Source: Vibrio harveyi NBRC 15634 = ATCC 14126 = KCTC 12724 (GTDB lineage: Bacteria; Pseudomonadota; Gammaproteobacteria; Enterobacterales; Vibrionaceae). From it: DNA of 64,000 nucleotides. The DNA lies in the NCBI RefSeq assembly GCF_001591145.1, contig NZ_BCUF01000011.1, positions 1 through 64,000 on the forward strand, written 5' to 3'. The notes beneath the pieces were generated by a model that did no database searches, had not been told where the DNA came from, and was given only the letters and a program-made list of their open reading frames with translations. Shown here in pieces: positions 55,647 to 63,848 of the stretch (position 1 is its first letter; each line of letters opens with the position of its first letter). A program made the translations under genes and the position numbers.

Positions 55647-55682
55647 TAAAAACAAACCGCCTCAGTGGACGGTTTGTTTATT
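55647..55682 (-). terminator. Terminator of the HlyD-type operon
   Basis: AACAAACCG/CGGTTTGTT (55651-55659 with 55670-55678) with a short A-run to the left closes the minus-strand operon. Confidence 0.8.
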
Positions 55683-55684
55683 TT

Positions 55685-56674
55685 TTACATTGCGTTTAGA
55701 TAAGACTTGTAAGAATGAAGTCGGACGGTTGCTGCGCCGATAACGTCAATGAAACCGAACAAACTGTGTGGCTTATTCGCTGCAATCCATGCTGAACCAG
55801 TGGCTCCGATCGGGATGGTTTTGCCTTCCGGTTCGAAGATCTCCAGAATCACAGTACGACCATGGCTACTGGTATTTGCGCCGACATGCTGACGGACGCT
55901 TTGTGGTCCTTGCAATGGTGAGACAGAGGATTCCCCAGTGCCTGCCGTAATGCTGTGTACGCGAGCGCGGAATACTTCGCCTGGGTAAGCATCGACGTAA
56001 AATTCGGCAAACTGTCCTTTTTCAACATAGCGGTAGGTTTGGTCTGGAATACGCATTTCTAAGAACTTACGTGACGTATCGTAGATGTGCATATTGCCGA
56101 CACGGCTCCCATCCGCGACATTCACTACCGCAACTTGCCCATCATAAGGCGCTCGAACTGTCTTACGCTCTTGCTCAAATTGGGTCTTTTGTAGGTCGGC
56201 ATGCAGGGATTTTAACGAGGCTTCTGCAACGCGCAGTTGAGACTCGTAGTATTCGATGTCTCGACCTTTAAAGATCTCTGGTGATGTTTTGCCGCGAATG
56301 ATGTCGCGCTTCAACTGCGCCACATTTTCTTCTTGCTGAACAATCCCTGCTTTAATTTTTTCTACGTCTGCCAAAGAGGTGGTATCGACAAGGGTATAAA
56401 TCACATCGCCTTTCTTCACTTCTTGGTTGTGGTCGACATAGATGTGGTCAATCTGTTCTCTAAATAGGGGAGAAAGAACCGAATGAGGTGCTTTTACGGT
56501 GGATGAGTAGGTCAAATCAACCGGAGCCCAAAGGCGTGAGAGTATCCCTAATACTACCAGAATAAATGCACCACCAGAGACAATCCAAAATGCGCTTTTG
56601 AACGTCCATTTTATCGCGCCTGTCGAAACCAAAATCCACATGATCAGAATGTACGGAATCATTACCTCTTTCAT
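55685..56674 (-). CDS. HlyD-family membrane fusion protein
   Basis: This 329-aa protein begins with two hydrophobic stretches (about 4-22 and 27-48), then has the two halves of a lipoyl/barrel-sandwich domain (PLFREQIDHIYVDHNQEVKKGDVIYTL and TVRAPYDGQVAVVNVADGSRV) separated by a coiled-coil hairpin. It is of the EmrA/YibH/YiaV type. Its partner is the small membrane protein just upstream (3-bp gap). There is no ABC or MFS transporter and no outer-membrane channel next to it, so the exporter it serves is unknown. Confidence 0.85.
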   Translation of the reverse strand: MKEVMIPYILIMWILVSTGAIKWTFKSAFWIVSGGAFILVVLGILSRLWAPVDLTYSSTVKAPHSVLSPLFREQIDHIYVDHNQEVKKGDVIYTLVDTTSLADVEKIKAGIVQQEENVAQLKRDIIRGKTSPEIFKGRDIEYYESQLRVAEASLKSLHADLQKTQFEQERKTVRAPYDGQVAVVNVADGSRVGNMHIYDTSRKFLEMRIPDQTYRYVEKGQFAEFYVDAYPGEVFRARVHSITAGTGESSVSPLQGPQSVRQHVGANTSSHGRTVILEIFEPEGKTIPIGATGSAWIAANKPHSLFGFIDVIGAATVRLHSYKSYLNAM

Positions 56675-56677
56675 GGA

Positions 56678-57172
56678 TTATTCCCCTGCTGTTTTGGTCG
56701 TTGTTTGTGGCTGTGAAGCCAATCGACTATTGCGAATGATGTTGCTCAGTGAGCTGCCGATGTGTTCCCAGTTGGCGAACGCAATGATTAACGCCAGCAC
56801 CCACCACGCTTTATGGATGAACAAACCGCATAGAGAAAGCGCAAATACCAATTGGATATGAGAACTTTTCTTCTTTTGAGCTCGATGTACCGCAACTTCG
56901 TGGATCTGCCATAGCAAATAGATGACAAAAAGAGCAAGCGCTATGGTGACGGAAAATAGATAACCGCTGAAGTACTCGGAGTTGAAGATCACCATCATGG
57001 TGTCGTTAGGGGTATTGGTAAACAAGCTCATATCAATATCTTTCGAATTGATCGTACCCATAGGCGCAAGCAAGTAAGCTCCACCGAGCATTAGAGCCAT
57101 GAAAAGTGAGAACTTTAATAGCACCATAAAAATCGCAAAAATGACACGACCTATGGCTTTTATGACGTTCAT
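56678..57172 (-). CDS. Small inner-membrane protein, HlyD partner
   Basis: The ATG at 57172 follows AAAGGT and gives 164 aa; the longer frame to 57244 adds non-conserved residues. There are three or four membrane segments (about 5-35, 70-95, 105-130). No catalytic motif is visible. I do not recognise the family. The tight coupling to the HlyD-type gene and the divergent LysR gene suggest that it is part of an inducible efflux or envelope system, similar in layout to E. coli yiaW-yiaV, but homology to YiaW is not shown. Confidence 0.7.
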   Translation of the reverse strand: MNVIKAIGRVIFAIFMVLLKFSLFMALMLGGAYLLAPMGTINSKDIDMSLFTNTPNDTMMVIFNSEYFSGYLFSVTIALALFVIYLLWQIHEVAVHRAQKKKSSHIQLVFALSLCGLFIHKAWWVLALIIAFANWEHIGSSLSNIIRNSRLASQPQTTTKTAGE

Positions 57173-57271
57173 AGTTATACCTTTTGTCAATGTGTGAGGG
57201 TAAAACGTTGAGCGCGTGATTATTGTTTTGTCTTTTGTAATCACATGCGCGGAATTGTATGAAAAAACGCC

Positions 57272-57307
57272 ATAAGTTGAGTGATATATGATATAAGTTA
57301 AGCTTAT
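57272..57307. promoter_or_regulatory. Candidate LysR-type binding region
   Basis: ATAAGTT occurs twice (57272-57278 and 57293-57299), 21 bp apart, and the second copy forms the palindrome ATAAG-TTAAG-CTTAT. It lies between the divergent LysR gene and the HlyD operon, as expected for the regulator's target. Confidence 0.55.
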
Positions 57308-57340
57308 GTCAGCATGAAAATATTAGAGAACACATAATCT

Positions 57341-58264
57341 ATGAAGCACTCAGATTACAGTCTTATCCCGACCTTTGTGGCTATTGTGGAAGAGAAGAGT
57401 TACACCAAAGCGGCGCAACGTCTGGGTGTGAGTCAATCTGCGGTCAGCCAAGCGGTAGTCAGGCTTCGTGAGGTGTTTAAGGATGCGTTATTCATTCGTG
57501 AAAGCCACGGCGTTGCACCAACGGCGTTTGCAGTTGATATCTACCCGACATTAGCGAGTGCAGTAGAGAGCATCGCATATATGCTGCCAGAACATACTCG
57601 GTTTGATCCTGCTGAGTGCGATAAGCGTTTTGTGATCTCTTCCCTTAGTGTGTTCGGTTTTACTCTTCTTCCTGAACTTTCCGCTTTGATCAGTGAGAGA
57701 GCGCCAAAAGCCAGCACACGCATTGAACCGTTATACACCATGGATTTGACGAACCTACTGAGAACCCAGCAGTGTGACTTGGTGATAGAGGCTCACACTA
57801 ATCTGCATCCACATTTACGTTCTAAAGTATTGATGTCTGATAAGTTGACCGTGGTGTGTCGCAAAGATCATCCTCGCTTAACGGGCAACAGGATCGGTGT
57901 CAAAGAGTACCTCAATGAAAAGCACGTCACTTTGTCTCAGTTCAATCAACAAAATGGTTACCTAATTGGTCGAGGAATCAAGGATGAAAAACTCTTAGGC
58001 CAACGTGATGTGGCATGGCAGGCGAGTAGCATTATTGAAGTATTGCCGGTTGTGCAGCGTTGTGATTATCTCGCTCTGATGCCACAAACCTTGCTGAAGC
58101 AGTATTGCGACCTCTATCAGCTCAAAGAGCTAAAAGCAGACTTCATGAAAGATCCAATTGATGTCGCCATGTACTGGCATTCTTCTCGCACAAATGATCC
58201 TAGTCATCAGTGGTTGAGAGAGCAGTGTTTATTAGCCGCTGAGAAATTTACCGAAAATCATTAG
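57341..58264 (+). CDS. LysR-family transcriptional regulator
   Basis: This 307-aa LysR protein has an N-terminal HTH (LIPTFVAIVEEKSYTKAAQRLGVSQSAVSQAVVRLREVF, residues 8-45) and an effector domain after about 90. The sequence ESHGVAPTAFA is typical of the LeuO/NodD-like branch. It diverges from the membrane protein/HlyD operon and most likely controls it. Confidence 0.9.
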   Translation: MKHSDYSLIPTFVAIVEEKSYTKAAQRLGVSQSAVSQAVVRLREVFKDALFIRESHGVAPTAFAVDIYPTLASAVESIAYMLPEHTRFDPAECDKRFVISSLSVFGFTLLPELSALISERAPKASTRIEPLYTMDLTNLLRTQQCDLVIEAHTNLHPHLRSKVLMSDKLTVVCRKDHPRLTGNRIGVKEYLNEKHVTLSQFNQQNGYLIGRGIKDEKLLGQRDVAWQASSIIEVLPVVQRCDYLALMPQTLLKQYCDLYQLKELKADFMKDPIDVAMYWHSSRTNDPSHQWLREQCLLAAEKFTENH

Positions 58265-58355
58265 ATTAAAGTGAATATTTTCACTATACCGTATGGATGG
58301 TTCTTTAATGAGACACTAGACTGTAAATATATTCCTCAATATCACTGGGGCTTTT

Positions 58356-60056
58356 GTGCAGGGAAGTCGGTTTTTTTTCACGAGCATTCGAACTAAGTTC
58401 ATTGTCATCTATACCTTGATGACGATTTGCTTTGTTTTGATTTTGTTTGGTGCCCTTTATTTTAAAGAGCAGCAACGTGTGTTTAGTGTTGCCTTAAAAA
58501 ACTCGATTCAAGTTTCAAACCTCCATTCTGATGTGATTAGCCAAGAGCTACAAAGAAACATCGCCTCACTTCAAACCATCAGTGGGCATCAAAGGGTTCA
58601 GCATGGTGATGTTCCATTCATTATTGAAGAACTGAAATGGCTGCAAAGCATGTCGAAACATGCGGTGGTCAATACTTTGTTCGTCGACAATGAATGGAAC
58701 TTGGTCGATTACCAAGGTCGTAGAACCAAAGTGACGCTGGCAGACATAACTGAGGATGTTAACTGGCAACAGGCAAAATACCATGTCACTAAGCCGCACA
58801 TTGGTTTGGTGACAGGAGAGCCGTTGATTGCATTGGGTGTCCCTGTTTTTAATTCACAAAATGAGTGGAGTGGTATTGTTGGAGTATCCATCTCTATTGA
58901 CTATTTGAGTAAGAGACTGTCCAAAGTCAAACTTGGAAACAGTAGTTATGCATGGATTGCCGACAATTACGGAAATGTGGTCTCCCACCCAAATAACACG
59001 CTTATTTTAGCGGCAAATATCTTTGATTCTGACAGTATCGGTTTTGAAGGCTTTGGGAATATTGCCTTGCAAACACGACAGCACGATATCGGCTACGGAC
59101 ATTATTATGATGAGAATGTGGGTGAATCCAAGATCGTTACCTTTTCTGCCATTGATAGTCTGCCGGGTTGGACGTTGTTTGTCACAACGGAAGAGTCAGA
59201 CATATTCCTTGATATCAAAGCACTAGTAGAAGACGTCACCATTACCTTATCGGTGGTGATCATCGTTTTTCTACCGATTATCATCTATCTGACCAACTCT
59301 GTGACGTTACCGATTGTGGAGTTAACGCAGGACGTTAAAAATTCGGTCAGCAGTCACTACACCGAATTTGCTGGGCAAAACTCTTTGGATGAAATTGGGC
59401 AATTGTCTAACGCATTTAAAAACACCATAGAAGAGATTCAACAGCATAATCGAAACTTGGAAGATGTGGTGGCGAGCAGAACTAACGAGCTGAACGATGC
59501 CAATCACGACCTCGCGATGTCTGTGAAATTACTCAACGAAAATAATCAGAAGTTAACTTGGTTAGCCATGTATGACCCATTGACGAACTTATTCAATCGA
59601 CGAGCTTTAATTAACCAAGTACATCAAGAATTGACCAATAAGACGATACCTTTTCACTCTACTTCTCTGATTCTTATTGATCTTGACTATTTTAAAGTGG
59701 TGAATGACACCTTTGGGCACGATGTGGGTGACCAAGTGCTAATGCATATAGCCGATTTCCTGAGTAACAATTTGAGAAAACAAGATCTTATTGCAAGATG
59801 GGGCGGGGAAGAGTTTGTCATTCTACTGAGAGATACATCGATTGAGCAAGGCGAGCAAATCGCTCTCAACTTACAAGAGAAAATGAAACAGGAGAACTTT
59901 TCGCCCGTGACGTGCATGACATTTAGCGCGGGTGTTGCAACGTTAGAAGTTGGGCAAAACTTCGATGAACTGGTTGCCTGCGCTGATAAGGCGCTTTATC
60001 TCGCCAAGAATTCAGGAAGAAATTGTGTCAAAACCAGTTTAAGCGTAGCGTCGTGA
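58356..60056 (+). CDS. Cache-HAMP-GGDEF diguanylate cyclase
   Basis: This 566-aa protein starts at a GTG preceded by GGGG. TM1 is at about 13-33, a periplasmic dCache sensor at about 40-285 (with IGLVTGEPLIALGVPVFN and GNVVSHPNNTLI), and TM2 at about 290-312. A HAMP segment and coiled coil follow (about 313-395), then a GGDEF domain (about 400-566). RWGGEEF near 481-487 is intact and an RKQD inhibitory site stands five residues before it, so product feedback is likely, unlike in the TPR cyclase at 51602. The ligand of the Cache domain is unknown. Confidence 0.88.
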   Translation: MQGSRFFFTSIRTKFIVIYTLMTICFVLILFGALYFKEQQRVFSVALKNSIQVSNLHSDVISQELQRNIASLQTISGHQRVQHGDVPFIIEELKWLQSMSKHAVVNTLFVDNEWNLVDYQGRRTKVTLADITEDVNWQQAKYHVTKPHIGLVTGEPLIALGVPVFNSQNEWSGIVGVSISIDYLSKRLSKVKLGNSSYAWIADNYGNVVSHPNNTLILAANIFDSDSIGFEGFGNIALQTRQHDIGYGHYYDENVGESKIVTFSAIDSLPGWTLFVTTEESDIFLDIKALVEDVTITLSVVIIVFLPIIIYLTNSVTLPIVELTQDVKNSVSSHYTEFAGQNSLDEIGQLSNAFKNTIEEIQQHNRNLEDVVASRTNELNDANHDLAMSVKLLNENNQKLTWLAMYDPLTNLFNRRALINQVHQELTNKTIPFHSTSLILIDLDYFKVVNDTFGHDVGDQVLMHIADFLSNNLRKQDLIARWGGEEFVILLRDTSIEQGEQIALNLQEKMKQENFSPVTCMTFSAGVATLEVGQNFDELVACADKALYLAKNSGRNCVKTSLSVAS

Positions 60057-60063
60057 CAAAGAG

Positions 60064-60120
60064 CTAGGGTTTGTTGTTCTTTCTCGGCGAAAATCTGTTA
60101 GAAAAGTCAGCAAACCCTAG
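60064..60120. repeat. Inverted repeat between convergent genes
   Basis: CTAGGGTTTGTTG (60064-60076) pairs with CAGCAAACCCTAG (60108-60120) with one wobble, enclosing 31 bp. There is no T-run on either side. It may be an unusual terminator for the cyclase and adenine deaminase genes. Confidence 0.55.
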
Positions 60121-60137
60121 TCACCTAGCACTAATAT

Positions 60138-61142
60138 TTAGTGGCTTGCCAAGTAGTTCGCGACTTGAGTACGGTATTTCGCTTTAAGCGCTTCATCAAT
60201 GAAACTGGCGTTGATTGCATTAACCGTAAACTGAGCCAGTTCTGATTTCGTCATTGGATGAGCATCGCTGACCGCTTTAAAGTTATCCGTCATGTAGCCG
60301 CCAAAGTACGCCGGGTCATCCGAGTTAATCGTCACCGCGACCCCCTTACGCAGCAAATCGACTATGTTGTGCTGCTCCATTTGGTCAAACACACACAGCT
60401 TAATATTCGACAATGGACAAACCGTTAGTGGCATTTTACTTTCGATAAGCGCATCTACCAATGAAGCATCTTCAACACAGCGAACGCCATGGTCCACACG
60501 ACTAACGCTAAGCATCTCAACAGAGTCAATGATGTTTTGCGCCGGACCCTCTTCACCCGCGTGCGCTACCGTCAATAGGCCTGCTGCTTTTGCTTGTTGG
60601 AAAGCGCGTTTGAATTTCTCTGGCGGGTGACCGAGTTCTGAAGAGTCCAAACCTACACCGATGATTTTGTCTTGATGTTTGATGATTGATTGCAGCGTTT
60701 CAATGGCGCTTTCTTCCGATAGGTGACGCAAGAAGCATGCGATAATTTGAGACGTAATACCTAGCTGCTCGTTACCATCTTGCATTGCTCGGTGAATACC
60801 GTTGATGACCGTTTCAAACTCAATGCCACGGTCGGTGTGGGTTTGCGGGTCAAAGAAGATCTCAGTATGGATGACGTTGTCGGCTTTGCAGCGCTCTAAG
60901 TATGCCCAAGTCAAATCATAGAAATCTTGTTCTGTACGCAGCGCGTTAGCACCTTGATAGTAGATATCTAGGAAAGACTGTAAATCTTCGAATTCGTACG
61001 CTTTGCGCAGTGCCTGTGGCGATTCGTATGGAATGTCTATGTTGTTACGTTGTGCCAGTTCAAACAACAGTTCTGGCTCTAGCGAACCTTCGATATGTAA
61101 GTGTAACTCTACCTTTGGAAGACCTTGAATAAATGCGTTCAT
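60138..61142 (-). CDS. add: Adenine deaminase, adenosine-deaminase fold
   Basis: This 334-aa enzyme has the zinc site ELHLHIEGS (His14, His16), AHAGEEGP (His and catalytic Glu) and NSDDPAYFGG. GLDSSELGHPPEKF and FFDPQTHTDRG fit the branch known to act on adenine rather than adenosine, for which a Pseudomonas homologue has been shown to deaminate adenine to hypoxanthine. Vibrio copies are commonly named add. The upstream adenine riboswitch supports adenine as substrate. GGGAG precedes the ATG. The gene is single, in purine salvage. Confidence 0.9.
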   Translation of the reverse strand: MNAFIQGLPKVELHLHIEGSLEPELLFELAQRNNIDIPYESPQALRKAYEFEDLQSFLDIYYQGANALRTEQDFYDLTWAYLERCKADNVIHTEIFFDPQTHTDRGIEFETVINGIHRAMQDGNEQLGITSQIIACFLRHLSEESAIETLQSIIKHQDKIIGVGLDSSELGHPPEKFKRAFQQAKAAGLLTVAHAGEEGPAQNIIDSVEMLSVSRVDHGVRCVEDASLVDALIESKMPLTVCPLSNIKLCVFDQMEQHNIVDLLRKGVAVTINSDDPAYFGGYMTDNFKAVSDAHPMTKSELAQFTVNAINASFIDEALKAKYRTQVANYLASH

Positions 61143-61257
61143 AATAAACTCCCACTTTTTCTTATGGTTGTTGTGGATGCAATTACTCTAAGGATAGGTA
61201 TAGATTGAGAAAAATCGAACGCCATTACAAAGAGTAAGATCCACAGTGATCTCGACT

Positions 61258-61324
61258 CTTCGTAATCAGCACTTTGCGGGAGCTGGTAGAGACCCCCAAA
61301 CCATATCATTGGGGTTATACGAAG
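61258..61324 (-). ncRNA. Adenine-sensing purine riboswitch
   Basis: Read on the minus strand, P1 is CTTCGTA with TACGAAG; P2 is ACCCCAA/TTTGGGG around a TGATATGG loop; J2/3 is GTCTCTACC; and the third stem has a CCGCAAA loop. The three-way junction ends GATTACG, so the specificity position is U, which pairs with adenine (guanine switches have C). The layout parallels the V. vulnificus add switch. About 115 nt follow before the add ATG, long enough for a platform that hides the GGGAG site; in the V. vulnificus case ligand binding frees translation. Confidence 0.93.
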
Positions 61325-61336
61325 CAAACGGTTGCG

Positions 61337-61342
61337 ATTATA
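61337..61342 (-). promoter_or_regulatory. Probable -10 box of add
   Basis: TATAAT on the minus strand lies 12 bp before the riboswitch P1 stem, so transcription would start a few bases before it. No good -35 is visible. Confidence 0.6.
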
Positions 61343-61390
61343 CGCAAAAATTGAAGCTTGGCTAGAGTCGTTGATGAAATTGTTATTTGT

Positions 61391-61442
<52 letters not shown>

Positions 61443-61706
61443 AAGGCAAAAAAGTGTTGGTTTAGTTGAGCGATGGAGATCTGTATCGAGGCTGTGATTC
61501 ATCGCATGATGGCTTCGTTGTCAGCACACACCTTGCTGAGCGTCGAATATTCAGTGGCTAATACTGAACCACACCATGCGAGAAACATTGGGAGTCATAT
61601 CGAATTTAATGTGCGTTGCTCATTGTGAATTGAGAAGAGGGGTGGCGATACCTTGCACGTCGATATTTTAGATTGAGAAGAGTAGAGAAAAGGAAATGGA
61701 ATGTAT
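61443..61706. other. Non-coding stretch
   Basis: No supported gene. Together with the repeat and riboswitch this fills the gap between add and the small ORF at 61707. The region may hold remnants of older genes. Confidence 0.4.
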
Positions 61707-61847
61707 TTATAGTTCGAACATTTTATCAAATTCTCTTTGCTCCATGATGTCCTCAATTCGGCGGCGCGTTTGTTGTTTAATCGCTGCGGCGTTTTGTTCG
61801 GACTCTTTCTTTTCTTGCTCAATTTGCTTCTTGCTTTTCTTTGCCAT
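61707..61847 (-). CDS. Small basic protein, 46 aa
   Basis: MAKKSKKQIEQEKK starts a 46-aa, highly charged helical protein whose second half, TRRRIEDIMEQREFDKMFEL, recalls the RRxIEDxxExR pattern of the PA3496 envelope-integrity family. It has a strong AGGA site eight bases before the ATG. Apart from that resemblance I do not recognise it. Confidence 0.6.
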   Translation of the reverse strand: MAKKSKKQIEQEKKESEQNAAAIKQQTRRRIEDIMEQREFDKMFEL

Positions 61848-61909
61848 GATTTTTCCTTTGGAAATTCTTCCTAAATATCCGCATTATTCATTAATGCACG
61901 AAAATTGAT

Positions 61910-62119
61910 TTATTTAATAATAAAACTTCCTAGCTTTGAACCTGAGTCACACAGAATGTCTCCGGAGTAGGTTTTCTCACAGTATTTAAAATCAATGAGA
62001 TAACAAGCAGATTGGAGTTTTGGTAATATATGGCGCCTTAAAATATCACTATTGAGTTGATGAATTTTGGCGTTCCAAGAGATGTCGGGTTGTTTTAAAC
62101 GGAATTCAATCTCTATCAT
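61910..62119 (-). CDS. Small hypothetical protein, 69 aa
   Basis: A 69-aa protein with a strong AGGAG site five bases before the ATG. It has alternating hydrophobic residues and three Cys (SACYLIDF, KYCEKTY, ILCDSG) that could bind metal or form disulfides. No signal peptide. Its ATG overlaps the stop of the upstream 27-aa frame (ATGA), a sign of coupled translation. The family is not recognised. Confidence 0.55.
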   Translation of the reverse strand: MIEIEFRLKQPDISWNAKIHQLNSDILRRHILPKLQSACYLIDFKYCEKTYSGDILCDSGSKLGSFIIK

Positions 62120-62199
62120 TTATTCTCCTGTTTTTTGGTGATCTTTTCTTTATTCAATAATTGGTACCAGTGTCTTTGACGACCTGTTCTTCTAGACAT
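62116..62199 (-). CDS. Very small ORF, 27 aa, coupled to the 69-aa gene
   Basis: MSRRTGRQRHWYQLLNKEK begins a 27-aa basic peptide with AGGA seven bases before the ATG. It overlaps the next gene by 4 bp. It may be a leader peptide or a remnant; the start faintly resembles the opening of IS66-type accessory proteins, which I do not consider sufficient evidence. Confidence 0.35.
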   Translation of the reverse strand: MSRRTGRQRHWYQLLNKEKITKKQENK

Positions 62200-62228
62200 A
62201 ATTTTTCCTAATTTTAAGTAAGTGAAAT

Positions 62229-62280
62229 ACCAACGATGGCTATCGGGTTCGATAGATCTAGTGTTCCAACGATGGATATC
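62229..62280. repeat. Direct repeat pair
   Basis: CCAACGATGGCTATCG (62229-62244) and CCAACGATGGATATCG (62265-62280) differ at one base and are 36 bp apart, just upstream of the small-ORF pair. They may be regulator half-sites or a small duplication. Confidence 0.6.
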
Positions 62281-62424
62281 GTATCCGCCGCGTCTACAAA
62301 CCAAGTCATTCTCGCTGAACTTAGCATCTCGAGGTTACTTGGGTATATTTTAGGCAGCAGAAAACCAAGCAAAATTTAATTGCTAAATATTAAGTTTGAG
62401 GAATTTTTTGAAGGGGGAGAGAGT

Positions 62425-62452
62425 TTGGTGCAGCGAGGAAATGCTGCACCAA
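62425..62452 (-). terminator. Hairpin after the cold-shock gene
   Basis: TTGGTGCAGC/GCTGCACCAA is a perfect 10-bp stem with an 8-base loop just past the csp stop codon. The T-run is poor. Confidence 0.6.
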
Positions 62453-62463
62453 GAAAAGCTATC

Positions 62464-62676
62464 TTATAGAGGAGTAACTTCAGTCGCTTGAGGACCTTTT
62501 TTACCTTCTTCTACATTGAAGCTTACTTTCTGACCTTCAGTCAAAGTTTTGAAACCGTCAGCAACGATTGCGTTGAAGTGTACGAATACATCTTGACCGC
62601 CGTTGTCTTGAGTTAGGAAACCAAAGCCTTTAGTTTCGTTAAACCATTTTACTGAACCAGTTACTTTACCAGACAT
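62464..62676 (-). CDS. CspA-family cold-shock protein
   Basis: This 70-aa protein is a single cold-shock domain with RNP1 KGFGFL and RNP2 VFVHF, preceded by [10 protein letters not shown]. It binds single-stranded RNA and DNA and melts RNA structure. A GAGG site lies just upstream of the ATG, and the unusually long upstream gap suggests a regulated leader. The exact csp paralogue is not assigned. Confidence 0.93.
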   Translation of the reverse strand: MSGKVTGSVKWFNETKGFGFLTQDNGGQDVFVHFNAIVADGFKTLTEGQKVSFNVEEGKKGPQATEVTPL

Positions 62677-62999
62677 AAAAACCTCTGAAATTAAACAATA
62701 ATATACGAATTGTGATGGATCTTTTTTAAGCTATTGAATGTGCAATCAAGAGGAAGTTTTACGCAGGAGTCTGAATCAAGGATTCAGGGTGTTACTGAGA
62801 GGGAACTTAAACTAAATGTAGCATTAACAGCTCTTTTCTAGAGCCAGACGCCACTATACAGGGTGTTTAAAAAATAGCTACATTTATTTTTCAAATTCTT
62901 TTCGTTCGAAAAAACTGATGGAGTAGAACAATTTCATCCCCTCATGATTTGGCATCCCCCTTCCTACAATGAGTCCATACCAATAAGGGAGGCAATATT
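62677..62999. other. Divergent region, csp leader / pirin promoter
   Basis: These 323 bp contain no gene. A hairpin CTGAATC-AAG-GATTCAG lies at 62771-62787, and a TATAGT-like -10 for csp lies near 62852-62857 on the minus strand, which would give a leader of about 170 nt, as is usual for cold-shock genes. Confidence 0.5.
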
Positions 63000-63848
63000 A
63001 TGAGCACAGTGAGAGAGATTCGTCAGATCATTCCATCGCATGCAACCGCAGATGGTGATGGGGTTAAAATTCGTCGCGTAGCCGGATTCAATAACACGAG
63101 CTTTTCACCATTCTTGATGGTCGATGAGCTTAAATCAGACCAACGTGCAGATTATGTGGGTGGTTTCCCTCCACATCCACATCGGGGCATTGAAACACTA
63201 ACTTATATGCTCACCGGTCATTTCCAACATCGTGACCATATGGAAAACATTGGTGAGCTTCGTTCTGGCGGTGCGCAATGGATGGCTGCTGGTCGTGGTG
63301 TGATTCACAGTGAAATGCCAATCATGAAAGACGGCGAGCTGCACGGTTTCCAAATTTGGATTAACCAACCTGCACGAGACAAGATGTCTCCGGCGCAATA
63401 TCACGACTTCCAACCGGAAACTATTACCGAGCATCGCGCAGAGTCCCATGGTTTGGTTCGTGTTATTTCTGGCGAGTTAAGCATCGGCGATGAGGTTGTC
63501 AAAGGACCGCTAAGTAAAACGGGTGTACCGGTGACGGTTGCTGATTGGCGATCGCATCCAGGTGCGACAATGACATTAATGACACCGAAACATCACAATA
63601 TGATGACCTATGCTTATAAAGGAAGTATTAAAGTGGGCGAGCGCGTGGTCATGCAAGGTGAGATGGCACTGCTTTCGCAAGGTGAGTGGGTAGAGCTGCA
63701 AGCCAATGACGCTAGCGGAGTACTGCTCTTTATTGGCGAGCCAATTAATGAACCTGTTGTGCATTATGGTCCATTTGTGATGAACAGCATCGACGAGATT
63801 GAACAAGCGATTCAAGACTACAATTCTGGTGTATTTGAAACTTATTAA
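63000..63848 (+). CDS. Pirin-family bicupin
   Basis: This 282-aa protein has the pirin N-terminal cupin with metal ligands in PPHPHRGIETLTYMLTG and RGVIHSEMP (three His and a Glu), and a C-terminal cupin ending LFIGEPINEPVVHYGPFVMNS. Bacterial pirins can act as quercetin dioxygenases or as metabolic regulators (for example on pyruvate dehydrogenase in Serratia). A GGGAGG site precedes the ATG. It is a single gene. The 150 bp after it show no gene. Confidence 0.93.
   Translation: MSTVREIRQIIPSHATADGDGVKIRRVAGFNNTSFSPFLMVDELKSDQRADYVGGFPPHPHRGIETLTYMLTGHFQHRDHMENIGELRSGGAQWMAAGRGVIHSEMPIMKDGELHGFQIWINQPARDKMSPAQYHDFQPETITEHRAESHGLVRVISGELSIGDEVVKGPLSKTGVPVTVADWRSHPGATMTLMTPKHHNMMTYAYKGSIKVGERVVMQGEMALLSQGEWVELQANDASGVLLFIGEPINEPVVHYGPFVMNSIDEIEQAIQDYNSGVFETY

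Noticed and set aside
61595..61908. Two frames (minus 61595-61822, plus 61696-61908) around the 46-aa gene
   Set aside because: Both overlap the 46-aa frame, which has a strong ribosome site; neither has a ribosome site or family-like composition.
62116..62199. IS66-type transposase remnant
   Set aside because: Only the first dozen residues of the 27-aa frame faintly resemble such proteins; there are no inverted repeats or further transposase parts.
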